Assembly (NCBI GenBank): GCA_025356655.1
Contig: JANXRW010000142.1
Span: 1 to 64,000, forward strand
DNA from: Betaproteobacteria bacterium
Lineage (GTDB): Bacteria; Pseudomonadota; Gammaproteobacteria; Burkholderiales; SHXO01
DNA: 64,000 bases
Reading direction: 5' to 3'
The notes beneath the pieces were generated by a model. It had not been told where the DNA came from, searched no databases, and saw only the letters and a program-made list of their open reading frames with translations. Shown here piece after piece: positions 50,865 through 60,618 of the stretch; positions within the stretch are counted from its first letter, which is position 1; each line of letters starts with the position of its first letter. The translations under genes were made by a program, and so were the position numbers.

Positions 50865-51335
50865 ATGGTAAGTCTGCTGGCCGGTTTGGTGCCCGCCGGC
50901 AACGTGTTGCTGGACGTAGCAGCCCGGGACAAACGGACCCTCTTCGAGGAGGTGGCGCGCCTGCTGGAGCCAGCCGGCGCGCCCGGCAAGAGTCCGGTCC
51001 TCGGCAGCCTTTTGGAACGCGAAACGCTGGGCTCCACCGGACTGGGCCACGGCATCGCCATTCCGCACGGCCGCGTACGTGGCCTGCGCGAGGCAGTAGG
51101 CGCTTTCGTGCGGGCGACGCCACCGCTTGCTTTCGAGGCACCGGACGGTGAACCCGTGGGACTTATCTTCTTTCTGCTCGTGCCGGAACGAGCAACCGAA
51201 TTGCACCTGCAGATCCTGAGTGAACTAGTGCAAATGTTCAGCGACCCCGTCATGCGGGAGGAACTCTCAGTGATCTCAGACCCGGCGGCAGCCCGCGCGC
51301 TCATCTGCGGTTGGTCCGCTCCCGGTGGTACCTAA
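50865..51335 (+). CDS. ptsN: PTS IIA-like nitrogen-regulatory protein PtsN (EIIA-Ntr)
   Basis: Phosphoacceptor of the nitrogen PTS, controlling K+ uptake and other processes. The 156 residues carry the active histidine in HGIAIPHGRV. ATG 50865 with AGAGG 5 nt upstream is preferred to GTG 50859. The gene ends overlapping the long form of hprK. Confidence 0.95.
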   Translation: MVSLLAGLVPAGNVLLDVAARDKRTLFEEVARLLEPAGAPGKSPVLGSLLERETLGSTGLGHGIAIPHGRVRGLREAVGAFVRATPPLAFEAPDGEPVGLIFFLLVPERATELHLQILSELVQMFSDPVMREELSVISDPAAARALICGWSAPGGT

Positions 51336-51351
51336 GGGAGTCCCCGCGACC

Positions 51352-52296
51352 ATGCCTTTGCTCAGCATCGCCAAACTCTTCGCCGACAACCGCGAGGCCC
51401 TGCAGTTGTCGTGGCTTGCCGGCGAGTTTCACGCGGACATGACGCTCGATGGCCGTGCCATCCAGAATTCCGCGCAAGGTCTTATCGGCCATCTCAACTT
51501 CTATCACCCGAACTGGATTCAGATCTTCAGCCGGACCGAGGCAAGCTACTTCGCCAACCTCCCCACGGCGGCCCAGGAAGAGGCGCTCGCGCGGCTCGAC
51601 GCCGGCGGTCTGGCTCTACTCGTGGTGAGCGACGACGAGCAGCCGCCGCCAACGCTGCAGGCACTCGCGGCAAGGCGAGGCATCGCCGTGGTGAGTTCCC
51701 CGCTGCCCAGCCTCCAGATCATCTGGGTCATCCGCACTTACCTGGGCAGGGCCCTCGCGGAATCCACCACGCGCCATGGTGTGCTGCTCGATGTCCTGGG
51801 AATGGGCGTCATGCTCACTGGCGATAGCGGTGTGGGCAAGAGCGAACTGGCGCTGGAATTGGTCACGCGGGGCTCAGGTCTCGTGGCGGACGACGTGGTC
51901 GAGCTTTATCACATTGCCCCGGACACCCTGGAAGGGCGTTGTCCAGAACTGCTGAAGGACTTCCTCGAGGTCCGTGGTCTGGGCATGCTCAACATCCGTA
52001 CGATCTTTGGGGAAACCTCCGTTCGCGTGCGCAAGAACCTGAAACTCATCGTAAAGCTCGAGCGGCCTTTCGCCGGTGTCATCTCAGGGCTGGACCGGCT
52101 GCCGCTCAACGCCACCACCGAGGACGTCCTCGGCGTGCGTGTACGCCAAGTGATGCTGCCCGTCGCAGCGGGACGCAACTTGGCCGTGCTGGTGGAGGCG
52201 GCGGTGCGCAACTACGTGCTGCAATTGCGGGGCATCGACAGCACGCAGGAGTTCGTGCAGCGGCAGGAGCGCGCTTTCTCGGTGGACCAGCCGTGA
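51352..52296 (+). CDS. hprK: HPr kinase/phosphorylase
   Basis: Phosphorylates or dephosphorylates HPr on serine. From ATG 51352 it has 314 residues with the N-terminal domain and a C-terminal kinase domain: P-loop [14 protein letters not shown] and the HprK signature [17 protein letters not shown]. An AAGGGAG lies about 11 nt upstream. Presence between ptsN and rapZ is typical of betaproteobacteria. Confidence 0.97.
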   Translation: MPLLSIAKLFADNREALQLSWLAGEFHADMTLDGRAIQNSAQGLIGHLNFYHPNWIQIFSRTEASYFANLPTAAQEEALARLDAGGLALLVVSDDEQPPPTLQALAARRGIAVVSSPLPSLQIIWVIRTYLGRALAESTTRHGVLLDVLGMGVMLTGDSGVGKSELALELVTRGSGLVADDVVELYHIAPDTLEGRCPELLKDFLEVRGLGMLNIRTIFGETSVRVRKNLKLIVKLERPFAGVISGLDRLPLNATTEDVLGVRVRQVMLPVAAGRNLAVLVEAAVRNYVLQLRGIDSTQEFVQRQERAFSVDQP

Positions 52297-53183
52297 GCGA
52301 CGCCAGGCCCACCGCCCCTCCCGCCGGCGGCTGGCCTCCCGGCCTGCAACTGGTACTGATTACCGGCATGTCCGGCTCAGGGAAGAGCGTGGCGCTGAAA
52401 GCTCTGGAGGACGGGGGCTACTACTGCGTGGACAACCTCCCCGCGGATTTGGTGGGAGGACTCGCCGAATTTTTGAAGCACACCGACATGCACGGCGTAG
52501 CGGTCAGCGTGGACGTACGCTCACACCAGACGCTTCGCGCACTACCGGACTGGATCAAGCGGCTGCGCGAGGGACTGCTGGATCTGCGCGTGCTCTACCT
52601 GGACGCCAAGGACGAAACGCTGGTCAAACGCTTCTCGGAGACGCGCCGCCGCCACCCCTTGAGCGGAGATACCAGCACGCTACCCGAGTCCATCGCGCGT
52701 GAGCGCGAATTGCTCTCGGAGGTCAGCGCGTTGGCCCACCATGTGGACACGAGTGACCTGAGCACCCATGCCCTGCGGCAGTGGATCCGGGATTTCGTTG
52801 GGACGCACGCGCAGGGCCTGACGGTGCTGTTCCAGTCCTTCGGCTTCAAGCATGGCATTCCCCTCGACGCCGACATCGTGTTCGATGTGCGCTGCTTGGC
52901 GAACCCTCACTACGAGCCCCTGCTGCGTCCCCTCACAGGCAAGGACGCCCCGGTGGTGGAGTTCCTCCGGGGCACCGCGGAGGCCCAGCGCATGCTCTCC
53001 GACATCGGGACCTTCGTCCACAACTGGTTACCCTGCTTCAGCCGCGATCTGCGCAGCTACCTTACCGTGGCGATCGGCTGCACGGGGGGCCGGCACCGTT
53101 CGGTCTACATCGCCGAGCAATTGGCGGCACGCTTCGCCGTCGCCGTTCCCGTTCTGGTGCGCCACCGGGAACTCTCCACATGA
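52293..53183 (+). CDS. rapZ: RNase adapter protein RapZ
   Basis: In E. coli RapZ guides RNase E to the GlmZ sRNA and so controls GlmS and amino-sugar supply. The GTG at 52293 (GTGA overlap with hprK) gives 296 residues: Walker [20 protein letters not shown], Walker B-like [10 protein letters not shown] and C-terminal [15 protein letters not shown]. The track start at 51939 is a shadow over hprK. The role in this organism is by homology only. Confidence 0.96.
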   Translation: MSDARPTAPPAGGWPPGLQLVLITGMSGSGKSVALKALEDGGYYCVDNLPADLVGGLAEFLKHTDMHGVAVSVDVRSHQTLRALPDWIKRLREGLLDLRVLYLDAKDETLVKRFSETRRRHPLSGDTSTLPESIARERELLSEVSALAHHVDTSDLSTHALRQWIRDFVGTHAQGLTVLFQSFGFKHGIPLDADIVFDVRCLANPHYEPLLRPLTGKDAPVVEFLRGTAEAQRMLSDIGTFVHNWLPCFSRDLRSYLTVAIGCTGGRHRSVYIAEQLAARFAVAVPVLVRHRELST

Positions 53184-53767
53184 TCCGGGCTAGCCTCTGC
53201 ACCCTGCTGCTGCTCAGCTGCGCCAACGGGTGGGCCGACTGGAGCAAGGTCTCCACGCCGGACTCAAATCTGCATTTCTACGATGAGAGCAGGGTCTACG
53301 TTAATAGCAATGAGGTCACCTACTGGCGCCGGGTCGAGTACCACATCCCGCGGGGGAAAAAGCCCCCGGCCGCGCGAAGCGCCATGTTCCGCGAACGGCT
53401 CAACTGCGCCCAGAACACGCTAGTGGCGTTGGGCTACCTTAGCTTCTCGGCCGATGGGAAACTGCTGGAGAACCGCTATACTCCGGAGGCGGAGCCTCAG
53501 CTGGTCCTCCCCGGGACCGTGGCCGAGCAGTTCCAACGACTGCTGTGCAAACCCCTCGAGGCAGTTCCACCGCGCAAGAGCGGATCTGAACGGTCGGCCG
53601 GTGAAGCGCTCCAAGGGGCCTACGATGCACTCGCGCAGCGGGTGAAGGTTCTGGAGGAACGGCTCGTGCATCTGGAGCAGGCTGCCATGCCCGCGGGGAC
53701 TCCACCCCCGCCCTCGCCCCTGCCGGCGGCGCCCCGCTCCGGACCGGCGGACGACCCACCCCAGTAG
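53180..53767 (+). CDS. surface-adhesin protein E-like secreted protein
   Basis: The 195-residue protein has a signal peptide (cleavage near NGWAD) and a short beta-rich domain with [19 protein letters not shown] and [14 protein letters not shown]. This pattern is seen in surface-adhesin-E-like domain proteins of betaproteobacteria. A coiled-coil segment (about 140-165) and a Pro-rich tail follow. It overlaps rapZ by 4 nt (ATGA). Function is unknown; the family name does not prove adhesion. Confidence 0.7.
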   Translation: MIRASLCTLLLLSCANGWADWSKVSTPDSNLHFYDESRVYVNSNEVTYWRRVEYHIPRGKKPPAARSAMFRERLNCAQNTLVALGYLSFSADGKLLENRYTPEAEPQLVLPGTVAEQFQRLLCKPLEAVPPRKSGSERSAGEALQGAYDALAQRVKVLEERLVHLEQAAMPAGTPPPPSPLPAAPRSGPADDPPQ

Positions 53768-53773
53768 GCTCGC

Positions 53774-54439
53774 TTGGTCTCCTCATCCGCATCGGCGCCC
53801 GGCGCCTGCCCCAATACCGTAGCTCTGGCACTCACGGGTGCATCGGGCATGGCCTATGGACTCAGGTTGATGCAGTGCCTCCTGCAGGCCGACGTCCAAG
53901 TGCAGTTGCTGTACTCAGGCGTGGCGCAGATTGTCGCCCGCCAGGAACTCGACGTGGCGCTGCCGGGGCGCGCGGAGGAAGCCGAAGCCTTCTTCACCCG
54001 ACGCTATGGGGCAAAGGCCGGCCAGCTCAAGGCTTACGGCCGCCAGGACTGGTTCTCACCGGCGGCCTCCGGCAGCGGGGGTCCGCAGGCCATGGTGGTC
54101 TGCCCGTGCAGCATGGGCAGTTTGGCCGCCATCGCGCACGGCCTGTCGGACAACCTGATCGAGCGCGCGGCCGACGTGATGCTCAAAGAGCGCCGTCCGC
54201 TGATCCTGGTGCCCCGCGAGACCCCCTTTTCCTCGATCCACCTGGAAAACATGCTCAAGCTGTCGCAGGCAGGCGCCGTGATCCTTCCGGCAAACCCTGG
54301 CTTCTACCACCGCCCCACCAGCGTGGAGCAGGTGGTGGACTTCGTCGTTGCCAGGATCCTCGACCATCTCGGCGTCGCCCAGGTGCTTCTGCCGCCCTGG
54401 GGGGAGGAGCAAGGCTCGCAAACGGAGCAGCCCCAGTGA
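53774..54439 (+). CDS. ubiX: flavin prenyltransferase UbiX
   Basis: Makes prenylated FMN for the UbiD decarboxylase in ubiquinone synthesis. The 221 residues contain [42 protein letters not shown] and the [16 protein letters not shown] motif. It starts with TTG 53774, 6 nt after the preceding stop. ubiD is not in the window. Confidence 0.95.
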   Translation: MVSSSASAPGACPNTVALALTGASGMAYGLRLMQCLLQADVQVQLLYSGVAQIVARQELDVALPGRAEEAEAFFTRRYGAKAGQLKAYGRQDWFSPAASGSGGPQAMVVCPCSMGSLAAIAHGLSDNLIERAADVMLKERRPLILVPRETPFSSIHLENMLKLSQAGAVILPANPGFYHRPTSVEQVVDFVVARILDHLGVAQVLLPPWGEEQGSQTEQPQ

Positions 54440-55020
54440 GCGAGCCGCTGCGCGAACTTCCCATCTTCCCGCTCAGCACCGTGCTTTTTCCGGGGGGGCT
54501 TTTGCCTCTGCGTATCTTCGAGCAGCGCTATCTGGAGATGATCAAGGTGTGCCTGCGCGACAACGTGGAGTTCGGCGTGTGCCTGATCGACCGGGGAACC
54601 GAAGTGGGCTCGGCGCTCCCGTTCAATGTGGGTTGTACCGCCGCCGTGGTGAGTTGGGACATGCCACACCTGGGTATGTTTCAGCTGATGACCCAGGGCA
54701 GGGCCGCTTTTCGCATCGTCGAGCAATGGACGCAACCCGACGGCCTGTTGCGCGCGCGAGTGGCCTCCGAGCCCGAACCTCTCCCGCCCACCCTGCCGAG
54801 CGAATTCCAGCCGCTGTGCGGCCTGCTCGAGACGCTGATGGAGCGGCTGGGTCCGGAACACTTCCCCACGCCCCATCGCCTGACCGATGCCAGTTGGGTC
54901 AGCTACCGGCTATCCGAGGTAGTGGCCGTGAACAACCTGGAAAAGCAGGCCCTGCTGGAGTTACGCGACCCGATCGTGCGCCTGGAACGCCTCCAAGCCT
55001 TGCTCGCCCTGGAGGAGTAG
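54436..55020 (+). CDS. Lon N-terminal (LON substrate-binding) domain protein
   Basis: The 194-residue stand-alone LON domain starts at GTG 54436 (GTGA overlap with ubiX). [28 protein letters not shown] is the family hallmark. It lacks the AAA+ and protease parts of Lon. Such proteins are widespread, but their role is unresolved. The track start 53875 is a shadow over ubiX. Confidence 0.92.
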   Translation: MSEPLRELPIFPLSTVLFPGGLLPLRIFEQRYLEMIKVCLRDNVEFGVCLIDRGTEVGSALPFNVGCTAAVVSWDMPHLGMFQLMTQGRAAFRIVEQWTQPDGLLRARVASEPEPLPPTLPSEFQPLCGLLETLMERLGPEHFPTPHRLTDASWVSYRLSEVVAVNNLEKQALLELRDPIVRLERLQALLALEE

Positions 55021-55045
55021 CCCCGCCGAGGGAGCGCCCGAGGGT

Positions 55046-56539
55046 CTAGGAACCCAGGTAGCGTCGCTCGAGGTGGGCCTTGAGGTGGTTAGCGTTCAGC
55101 GTCTCCCCGCTCGCGCGACGCACGAGTTCGGGCGTTTCCCAGCGGCTGGCCTGCGACCAGATGTGGGCGTCCATCCATAGAAACACCGGAGCCAGGTCAC
55201 CAGCGGCGACCCGCTGATCCAGATCCGGAAGCTCCCGGCGCAGGGTTGCAAACCATTGCGCGGCGTAAAGCGCGCCCAGCGTGTAGCTCGGAAAGTAGCC
55301 GAAGGACCCGTCGGTCCAGTGCACGTCCTGGAGGCAGCCGTCGCGGTAGTTGCCGCGCGTGTCGAGTCCCAATAGCGTCCCCATGCGCTCATCCCACCAG
55401 CCGGGGATATCCTCCACCTCGATCATCCCTTCTATTAGGGCGCGCTCGATCTCGAAACGCAGCACCACGTGGGCGGGATAAGTCACCTCGTCGGCCTCGA
55501 CGCGGATGAAGCCACGACGCACCCGCGTGAGCAGGCGAAACAGATTGTCGGGGGCGAAGGCGGCCTGGTTTCCGAATTGCTCGCAAAGCAGAGGGGAGAG
55601 CAACCCGGCGAAGCCGCGGCTGCGCGCGAGCTGCATCTCGAAGGAGAGGCTTTGGCTCTCGTGGATGCCGAAAGAACGGGCCTGCCCCAGCGGCTGCCCT
55701 AACCAGGGGCGCGGCAGGTTTTGTTCATAGCGTGCGTGCCCCGTTTCGTGGATGGTTCCCATCAAACTCTGCAGGAAATCCTCCTCGCGATAGCGGGTGG
55801 TCATCCGCACGTCCTCCGGAACCCCGCCGGTAAAGGGATGCGCGCTCTCGTCGAGACGCCCCGCTTCGAAATCGAACCCCAGAAGCCGCATGAGCGCGTG
55901 CCCAACCGCGCGCTGCCCCGCCACGGGGAACGGCCCCTCGGGCATTAGCGGTGCCGGGCCCGCTTGGGTTGCCTCCACGCGGGAAGCTAAGTCAGGAAGC
56001 CACTCCCGCATCCCGCTGAAAATGGCCTCGATGTCCGCACTGCGCATGCCGGGTTCGAAGCGGTCCATGAGCGCGTCGTAGCGCCCGAGGCCTGTGTCAG
56101 CGGAGCGCAGTCGCGCCTCCTCGCGGGAGAGCCGCACCACCTCGCGGAAGTTGTCTAGGAAGCCGGCCCAGTCATTGGCCTTGCGCTGGCCCCGCCATGC
56201 GTGCTCGCAGCGTGCCCCGGCGAGCGACTTGGCCTGCACCAGGGCAGCTGGCAGGGCATTGGCGTCACGCCAGTCGCGCCACATCTCACGCAGGTTTGCC
56301 CGTTCGTCGTCGTCGAGCGACTCCTCGGCAGCAGCGCGAAGCCCGGGCTCGAGCCCGGCATCAGTGCGCAGGGCGTGGACGTGGGCGCTCAGTTCGGCTT
56401 CCGCCGCCGCCCTCGCCTCGTGCCCCTTGGGGGGCATCATGGCGTTGCGGTCCCAGCCCGTAATGGAACCCAGGTGCTGGAAGCGGTAGATCCGCAGGTG
56501 GGCTGCACAGATTTGGGTGTAGGCCGGTTTGGATTTCAT
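55046..56539 (-). CDS. carboxypeptidase Taq, M32 metallopeptidase
   Basis: Cytoplasmic zinc carboxypeptidase of broad specificity. From ATG 56539 it has 497 residues, the family norm. It has the metal motif HETGH in GTIHETGHARYEQN, preceded by VRMTTRYREEDFLQSLMG, and the later GIHESQSLSFE and YPAHVVLRFEIE blocks. The track start at 56599 adds 20 unlikely residues. Its 3' end is convergent with the Lon-N gene, 25 bp away. Confidence 0.95.
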   Translation of the reverse strand: MKSKPAYTQICAAHLRIYRFQHLGSITGWDRNAMMPPKGHEARAAAEAELSAHVHALRTDAGLEPGLRAAAEESLDDDERANLREMWRDWRDANALPAALVQAKSLAGARCEHAWRGQRKANDWAGFLDNFREVVRLSREEARLRSADTGLGRYDALMDRFEPGMRSADIEAIFSGMREWLPDLASRVEATQAGPAPLMPEGPFPVAGQRAVGHALMRLLGFDFEAGRLDESAHPFTGGVPEDVRMTTRYREEDFLQSLMGTIHETGHARYEQNLPRPWLGQPLGQARSFGIHESQSLSFEMQLARSRGFAGLLSPLLCEQFGNQAAFAPDNLFRLLTRVRRGFIRVEADEVTYPAHVVLRFEIERALIEGMIEVEDIPGWWDERMGTLLGLDTRGNYRDGCLQDVHWTDGSFGYFPSYTLGALYAAQWFATLRRELPDLDQRVAAGDLAPVFLWMDAHIWSQASRWETPELVRRASGETLNANHLKAHLERRYLGS

Positions 56540-56582
56540 GGCGGGGTTCCACGGGTTGGTGGCGGGATCAGCCAACTTCGCC

Positions 56583-57638
56583 TCAATCGATGCGGGCAAC
56601 CACCCGCCCTAGGATCGTGCCGGCCTTCAACTGGTCCAGGGTGGCACTGACCTCGGATAAGGGCCTCTGCTCGATGGGGATCGGCTTGAGCTTGCCCGTC
56701 CGCGCCAGGGCGACGACGTCCTTCAATTCGGCGACGGTGCCCACGTTGGAGCCGACGATGGTGAGCGCGCGCTGCACCACGGCTACTAGCGACAGGGGAA
56801 TCTCGCCGCCGTAGAGACCGACCAAAATCAGCTTGCCGCCCTTGCGCAGCACGTTGAAGGCCAAGCTCGCGGTAGCGGTGTTGTTTACCAGGTCGATGGC
56901 GCCATAGAGCGGTCCACCGGCCAGAGCGAGGACTTGCGCGGCGGCGTCCTCGGCCCGTCCATCCACCGTGGCCGCGGCTCCCGCCGCCCGCGCGGCGTCG
57001 AGCTTCTGCGGGTCGACGTCCAGCGCAAGGATGCGCTCGTGGCCAAAGGCGCGCAGCATGCCGATGGCCATCAGGCCGAGGCCGCCCGCCCCCAGGACCG
57101 CCACCCACTCCTCTCGGGGGATGGGCTTGAGGCGCGCCGCAGCGGAGTACGTGGTGAGCCCGGAGCAGGCCAGCGTGGCAGCCCAGGCCTGGTCAATGCC
57201 ACTGGCATCGACCAGGTAACGCGGATGCGGGATGAGGAGATAATCGGCGTAACCGCCCGCGCGCTGGATCCCGACCCAGCGCGGCGCCATGCAGTGGTTG
57301 TCCTGGCCCTCGATACAGCGGGCGCACTCACCGCAGCCTATCCACGGGCACACTAAACGGTCCTGGCCCAGCGGCACGTCCTCGGCCTCGGGGCCTGCCG
57401 CGATCACTGTGCCCACGGGCTCATGGCCGAGGGTCACCGGGGGTTTCATGCCGCGGTCAGACATATGGAAACGCTTGCCGCCACCTAGGTCGAAGTAACC
57501 GTCGCGGATGTGCACATCGCTGTGGCACACACCGCAATACTTGAGCTTGAGTAGTACCTCGGTACCTTGTGGTACCGGGGTATCCCGGTGATTCAGTTGT
57601 AACGGCTCTCCCCACTCGACCACGTCGTAACTCAGCAT
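56583..57638 (-). CDS. zinc-dependent medium-chain alcohol dehydrogenase
   Basis: The 351-residue MDR-family oxidoreductase has catalytic zinc ligands in YCGVCHSDVH and GHEPVG, and a structural zinc site with four cysteines (GCGECARCIEGQDNHC). NAD(P) is bound by GAGGLGLMAIG. Start M12 of the track frame (MLSYDVVEW) is chosen. The substrate is unknown. A 43-bp gap separates it from the M32 gene downstream. Confidence 0.92.
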   Translation of the reverse strand: MLSYDVVEWGEPLQLNHRDTPVPQGTEVLLKLKYCGVCHSDVHIRDGYFDLGGGKRFHMSDRGMKPPVTLGHEPVGTVIAAGPEAEDVPLGQDRLVCPWIGCGECARCIEGQDNHCMAPRWVGIQRAGGYADYLLIPHPRYLVDASGIDQAWAATLACSGLTTYSAAARLKPIPREEWVAVLGAGGLGLMAIGMLRAFGHERILALDVDPQKLDAARAAGAAATVDGRAEDAAAQVLALAGGPLYGAIDLVNNTATASLAFNVLRKGGKLILVGLYGGEIPLSLVAVVQRALTIVGSNVGTVAELKDVVALARTGKLKPIPIEQRPLSEVSATLDQLKAGTILGRVVARID

Positions 57639-57719
57639 GACGCTTCTCCGGTTGCAATCGCACTGCCGCAATCTAGCACGGGGCCAAGGCCCATTCGGCC
57701 CGCGCCGCAGAACGGGGGC

Positions 57720-58391
57720 TCAGAGTTCCTGCCACTGGCCGCTGGCGGACCCCACCAGCGTCCGGCCCGGCCCCAGCACTAGGCCATCGCCCGGGTGGTC
57801 CCGGCGGCCGATGCGAAAGTGACGCGCCACCTGCGGGGTGAGATCAAGTTGGAAACCCACGAACCAACTGAGCTGCTCGCCCCGGGGCTGGGCACGACTG
57901 AGGCTCATGGGGTCGGGTTGCTCCTGGCCAGGCGGCAGAAGCGCGTGGGGCTGGCCTGGATCGAACACCGCGCATAACCCCGGACACAGGGGCAGGCGCA
58001 AGCCCAGACGAGGCAGCAGCAGGTCTCTGGGCGGGGAAGCCAGGCACCACACCCCGAGCATGACTTCGGCGAAAGCGTGCACGTCGTCGTGGTACGCCAC
58101 GGGGGCGCACACCAGCCAGTCGAAGGAGGTACGCAACGAGCGCTCGAGGCCCTGCTCGCGCAGCGCACGGCGCAGTGGCCGTTCACACAGGGCGGCGGGC
58201 GCCTCCCCGCGCAGGGTCGCGACCTCCCCGGAGGTGATTTCCAATTCTCCCCGCGCCTGCCGGGACTGCACGGCCTCTAGGGCCAGAAGAAGTTCCTCCG
58301 GCGGCCTCAAGCGCCAGTGGGACGCGTGTGCCGACAGGGTGCGGAATCCACCCAGTTCCTGCACAATCAAGACCTCCCGATCGGCGCTCAC
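57720..58391 (-). CDS. unknown protein with 2OG-oxygenase-like His pattern
   Basis: Function not recognised. The 223-residue soluble protein starts at GTG 58391, overlapping the mutY stop (GTGA). It has an HxD-like YHDDVH at 100-105 and, 45 residues later, GLCAVFDPGQPHALLPPG with H149. That spacing and the FDP-x2-PH context recall the metal ligands of 2-oxoglutarate/Fe(II) or cupin-fold enzymes. This is a weak structural guess. Coupling to mutY is seen; a DNA-repair role would be inference. Confidence 0.75.
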   Translation of the reverse strand: MSADREVLIVQELGGFRTLSAHASHWRLRPPEELLLALEAVQSRQARGELEITSGEVATLRGEAPAALCERPLRRALREQGLERSLRTSFDWLVCAPVAYHDDVHAFAEVMLGVWCLASPPRDLLLPRLGLRLPLCPGLCAVFDPGQPHALLPPGQEQPDPMSLSRAQPRGEQLSWFVGFQLDLTPQVARHFRIGRRDHPGDGLVLGPGRTLVGSASGQWQEL

Positions 58392-59464
58392 TGCGCCCCC
58401 TGCGTGCGCTCCAGCCGAGCCAACAGGCGGCGTACCGGGGTCGGAACAGCGGCTCCGCCTGCTTGCGCCAGTTCCAACCAGAGTTGGCCCGGCTCGGCCA
58501 CGCGCTTCCCCGGCGCCGCCGCCACCACCACCACCACCGGGTGCAGTGTCAGGCGGAAGTGAGTGAATGCGTGTTCAATAGGCTCGAGGTCGCGGCGGGA
58601 ACTGAGCTCAAGCGCGTAGCGGCCAACTGCCGCCGGCTCCCAGTCTTCCATGGGCAGTTCCGGAAAGCACCACAGGCCTCCCCAAATGCCGGTGGAGGGA
58701 CGGCGCTCGAGCAGAACTTCATCGCCCCTCAGGGCGACCAGGAAGCGGGCCTCCCGCCGTGGGACAGTCCGCGGCGGGCGGGTGCCGGGATACCGATGCA
58801 CTTCGCCCTGGGCCAGGGCCAGACAGACGTCGGCCAGCGGGCAGCGGCTGCACTGGGGCCGGGTCCTGGTGCAAAGGGTCGACCCCAGGTCCATCAAGCC
58901 TTGAGTGTAAGTGCTCACATGTTCCAGAGGCAGATGTTGCTGTGCCAAATCCCACAGTTGGGTCTGCACGGCGGCCTTACCGGGGAATCCCGGCACCGCA
59001 AAGGCGCGTGCCAGCACGCGCTTGACGTTGCCGTCCAAGATTGCAGCCCGCGCGCCGAAGGCAAATACCGCGATGGCGGCGGCGGTGGATCGGCCGATTC
59101 CGGGAAGCGCAGCGATGGCTTCCGGCCGCGACGGAAATTTCCCGCCATGGCGGTCCATCACCCATCTCGCCGCGAGGCGCAAGTTGCGTCCTCGGGCGTA
59201 GTATCCCAGTCCAGCCCAGAGTTCCAGGACCTGGGTTTCCGAGGCCGCCGCCAGGGAAGCCAGATCCGGGAAGCGCTGAAGGAACCGTTCGTAGTAAGGA
59301 ATGACCGTCGCCACTTGCGTCTGCTGGAGCATGATCTCCGAGAGCCAGACCCGATAGGCGTCGCGGGTGCCTTGCCAGGGGAGACCGTGCCGACCCTCCG
59401 CCCGCTGCCAGCGGATGATCCGATCAGCGAAGGCGGGATCGGGACAACCTGCATCAGGCCGCAT
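58388..59464 (-). CDS. mutY: A/G-specific adenine DNA glycosylase
   Basis: Removes A mispaired with 8-oxoG. From ATG 59464 it has 358 residues: the catalytic Glu in SEIMLQQTQV, the HhH motif ALPGIGRSTAAAI, the catalytic Asp in LDGNVKRV, and the [4Fe-4S] cysteines CTRTRPQCSRCPLADVC. A C-terminal NUDIX-like domain recognises 8-oxoG. The track start 79 codons upstream runs through the HAD gene and is rejected. Confidence 0.96.
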   Translation of the reverse strand: MRPDAGCPDPAFADRIIRWQRAEGRHGLPWQGTRDAYRVWLSEIMLQQTQVATVIPYYERFLQRFPDLASLAAASETQVLELWAGLGYYARGRNLRLAARWVMDRHGGKFPSRPEAIAALPGIGRSTAAAIAVFAFGARAAILDGNVKRVLARAFAVPGFPGKAAVQTQLWDLAQQHLPLEHVSTYTQGLMDLGSTLCTRTRPQCSRCPLADVCLALAQGEVHRYPGTRPPRTVPRREARFLVALRGDEVLLERRPSTGIWGGLWCFPELPMEDWEPAAVGRYALELSSRRDLEPIEHAFTHFRLTLHPVVVVVAAAPGKRVAEPGQLWLELAQAGGAAVPTPVRRLLARLERTQGAQ

Positions 59465-59475
59465 CGTCGGGCGCC

Positions 59476-60105
59476 TCAGAGCAGCCCCAAGGCGAGCAGG
59501 TCGGTGCGCAGTTGCTGCGCGCCGCGGAAATGGAGGCTGCGGAATCCTTGGACGCTGCCCGCCTCGACGTTGGAAAGGTTGTCGTCGATATAAACCGTGC
59601 GCGCAGGATCCAGCTGCAGGCGCTCGACGGTGAGCCGGAAGATCTGCGGATCCGGCTTGGCCAGCCCGACTTGGCCCGACACCACGATGTCCTCGAACCA
59701 ATCCAGAAACTCGTAGCGGGCCAGGGCTAGGGGGAATTTCTCGGCGGACCAGTTCGTCAGCGCCCCGAGGCGATGTCCGCGCTCACGCAGTTCGCGGAGC
59801 ACCTCAACTGTCTCGGCGATGGGACCGCCAAGCATCCACTCCCAGCCTTGGTCCCAGAGGGCGATGAGGCGCGCATGCTGCGGGAACTCGCGCTGCCGCT
59901 CCGCAACGGCCTGCGCAAAGGGCTTGCCGGCGTCCATTTCGTGGTTCCAGGACGTGGCACACACGTCGGTTAGGAACCGCTCCATGGCCGCCTCGTCCCC
60001 CCCGAAAAGCTTGCAGTAAAGGTAGCGGGGGTTCCAGTCGATGAGAACTCCACCGAGATCAAAGAGCAGTGTGTCGGGGGGGGGCACGCGCGAGGCGGGA
60101 AGCAT
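59476..60105 (-). CDS. HAD family sugar-phosphatase-like hydrolase (YihX type)
   Basis: The 209-residue HAD phosphatase has motif I FDLGGVLIDWNP (nucleophile Asp), motif II LTNWS, motif III KPDPQIF and motif IV YIDDNLSN, with a helical C1 cap. YihX-type members hydrolyse sugar phosphates such as glucose-1-phosphate; the substrate here is not determined. It lies 11 nt upstream of mutY on the same strand. Confidence 0.9.
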   Translation of the reverse strand: MLPASRVPPPDTLLFDLGGVLIDWNPRYLYCKLFGGDEAAMERFLTDVCATSWNHEMDAGKPFAQAVAERQREFPQHARLIALWDQGWEWMLGGPIAETVEVLRELRERGHRLGALTNWSAEKFPLALARYEFLDWFEDIVVSGQVGLAKPDPQIFRLTVERLQLDPARTVYIDDNLSNVEAGSVQGFRSLHFRGAQQLRTDLLALGLL

Positions 60106-60156
60106 GGATGATGGCCGAGTCGAGAGATGGCCGCGATTCTACCCCTGAGCGCCTCG

Positions 60157-60190
60157 GCTGACTTCCCGCCCGACATCTCTATAAGATGTC
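60157..60190 (+). promoter_or_regulatory. putative promoter with palindromic operator
   Basis: CTGACT (60157-60162) and TATAAG (60179-60184) are 16 bp apart. An 8-bp perfect inverted repeat CGACATCT-CTATA-AGATGTCG (60170-60190) overlaps the -10. Such a site would let a dimeric repressor block transcription of the SMR-like gene 57 nt downstream. Confidence 0.5.
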
Positions 60191-60246
60191 GCCCTTCCAC
60201 TGCGTTAGCCGCTAACGGCCCGCTGCCACCACCGAATGAGAGATCC

Positions 60247-60618
60247 ATGAGCGCCACGACATTCTTGATGATCCTCACCGGAGTTCTACTCAATGCGGCT
60301 GCTCAATTGCTGCTCAAGGCCGGGACCAACAGCCTGGGCGTGCTCAGCCTCAACGGCCAGGCACTCATTCACACGGCGCTTCGTATTGGCCTAGAGCCCC
60401 ACATCATTGCCGGCCTGGGCTGCTATGTGATCAGCGTAGGCGTGTGGATCTTCGCACTCTCGCGCGTGGAGGTCAGCATGGCCTATCCGATGCTCTCCAT
60501 CGGATATGTGGTCAACGCGCTAGCGGCCTGGTACCTATTTGGGGAAGTCCTGTCCACACCGCGACTGCTTGGCATCGGCACCATCATCCTGGGGGTGTTT
60601 CTGGTTTCCCGCAGTTGA
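60247..60618 (+). CDS. small four-helix membrane transporter (SMR/EamA, ArnE-like)
   Basis: The 123-residue protein has four predicted membrane helices and the DMT-superfamily motif AYPMLSIGYVVNALAAWYLFGEVLS. From ATG 60247 the N-terminus MSATTFLMILTGVLLNAAAQLLLKAG fits ArnE/EmrE-like half-transporters. A weak GAGAG lies upstream. The track start 60127 lies before the predicted promoter and is rejected. The substrate is unknown; ArnE/F-like lipid-carrier flipping is one possibility. Confidence 0.85.
   Translation: MSATTFLMILTGVLLNAAAQLLLKAGTNSLGVLSLNGQALIHTALRIGLEPHIIAGLGCYVISVGVWIFALSRVEVSMAYPMLSIGYVVNALAAWYLFGEVLSTPRLLGIGTIILGVFLVSRS

Noticed and set aside
58328-59593. 421-residue plus-strand ORF over mutY
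   Set aside because: mutY on the minus strand has the HhH and Fe-S cysteine motifs; the plus ORF is a high-GC shadow.
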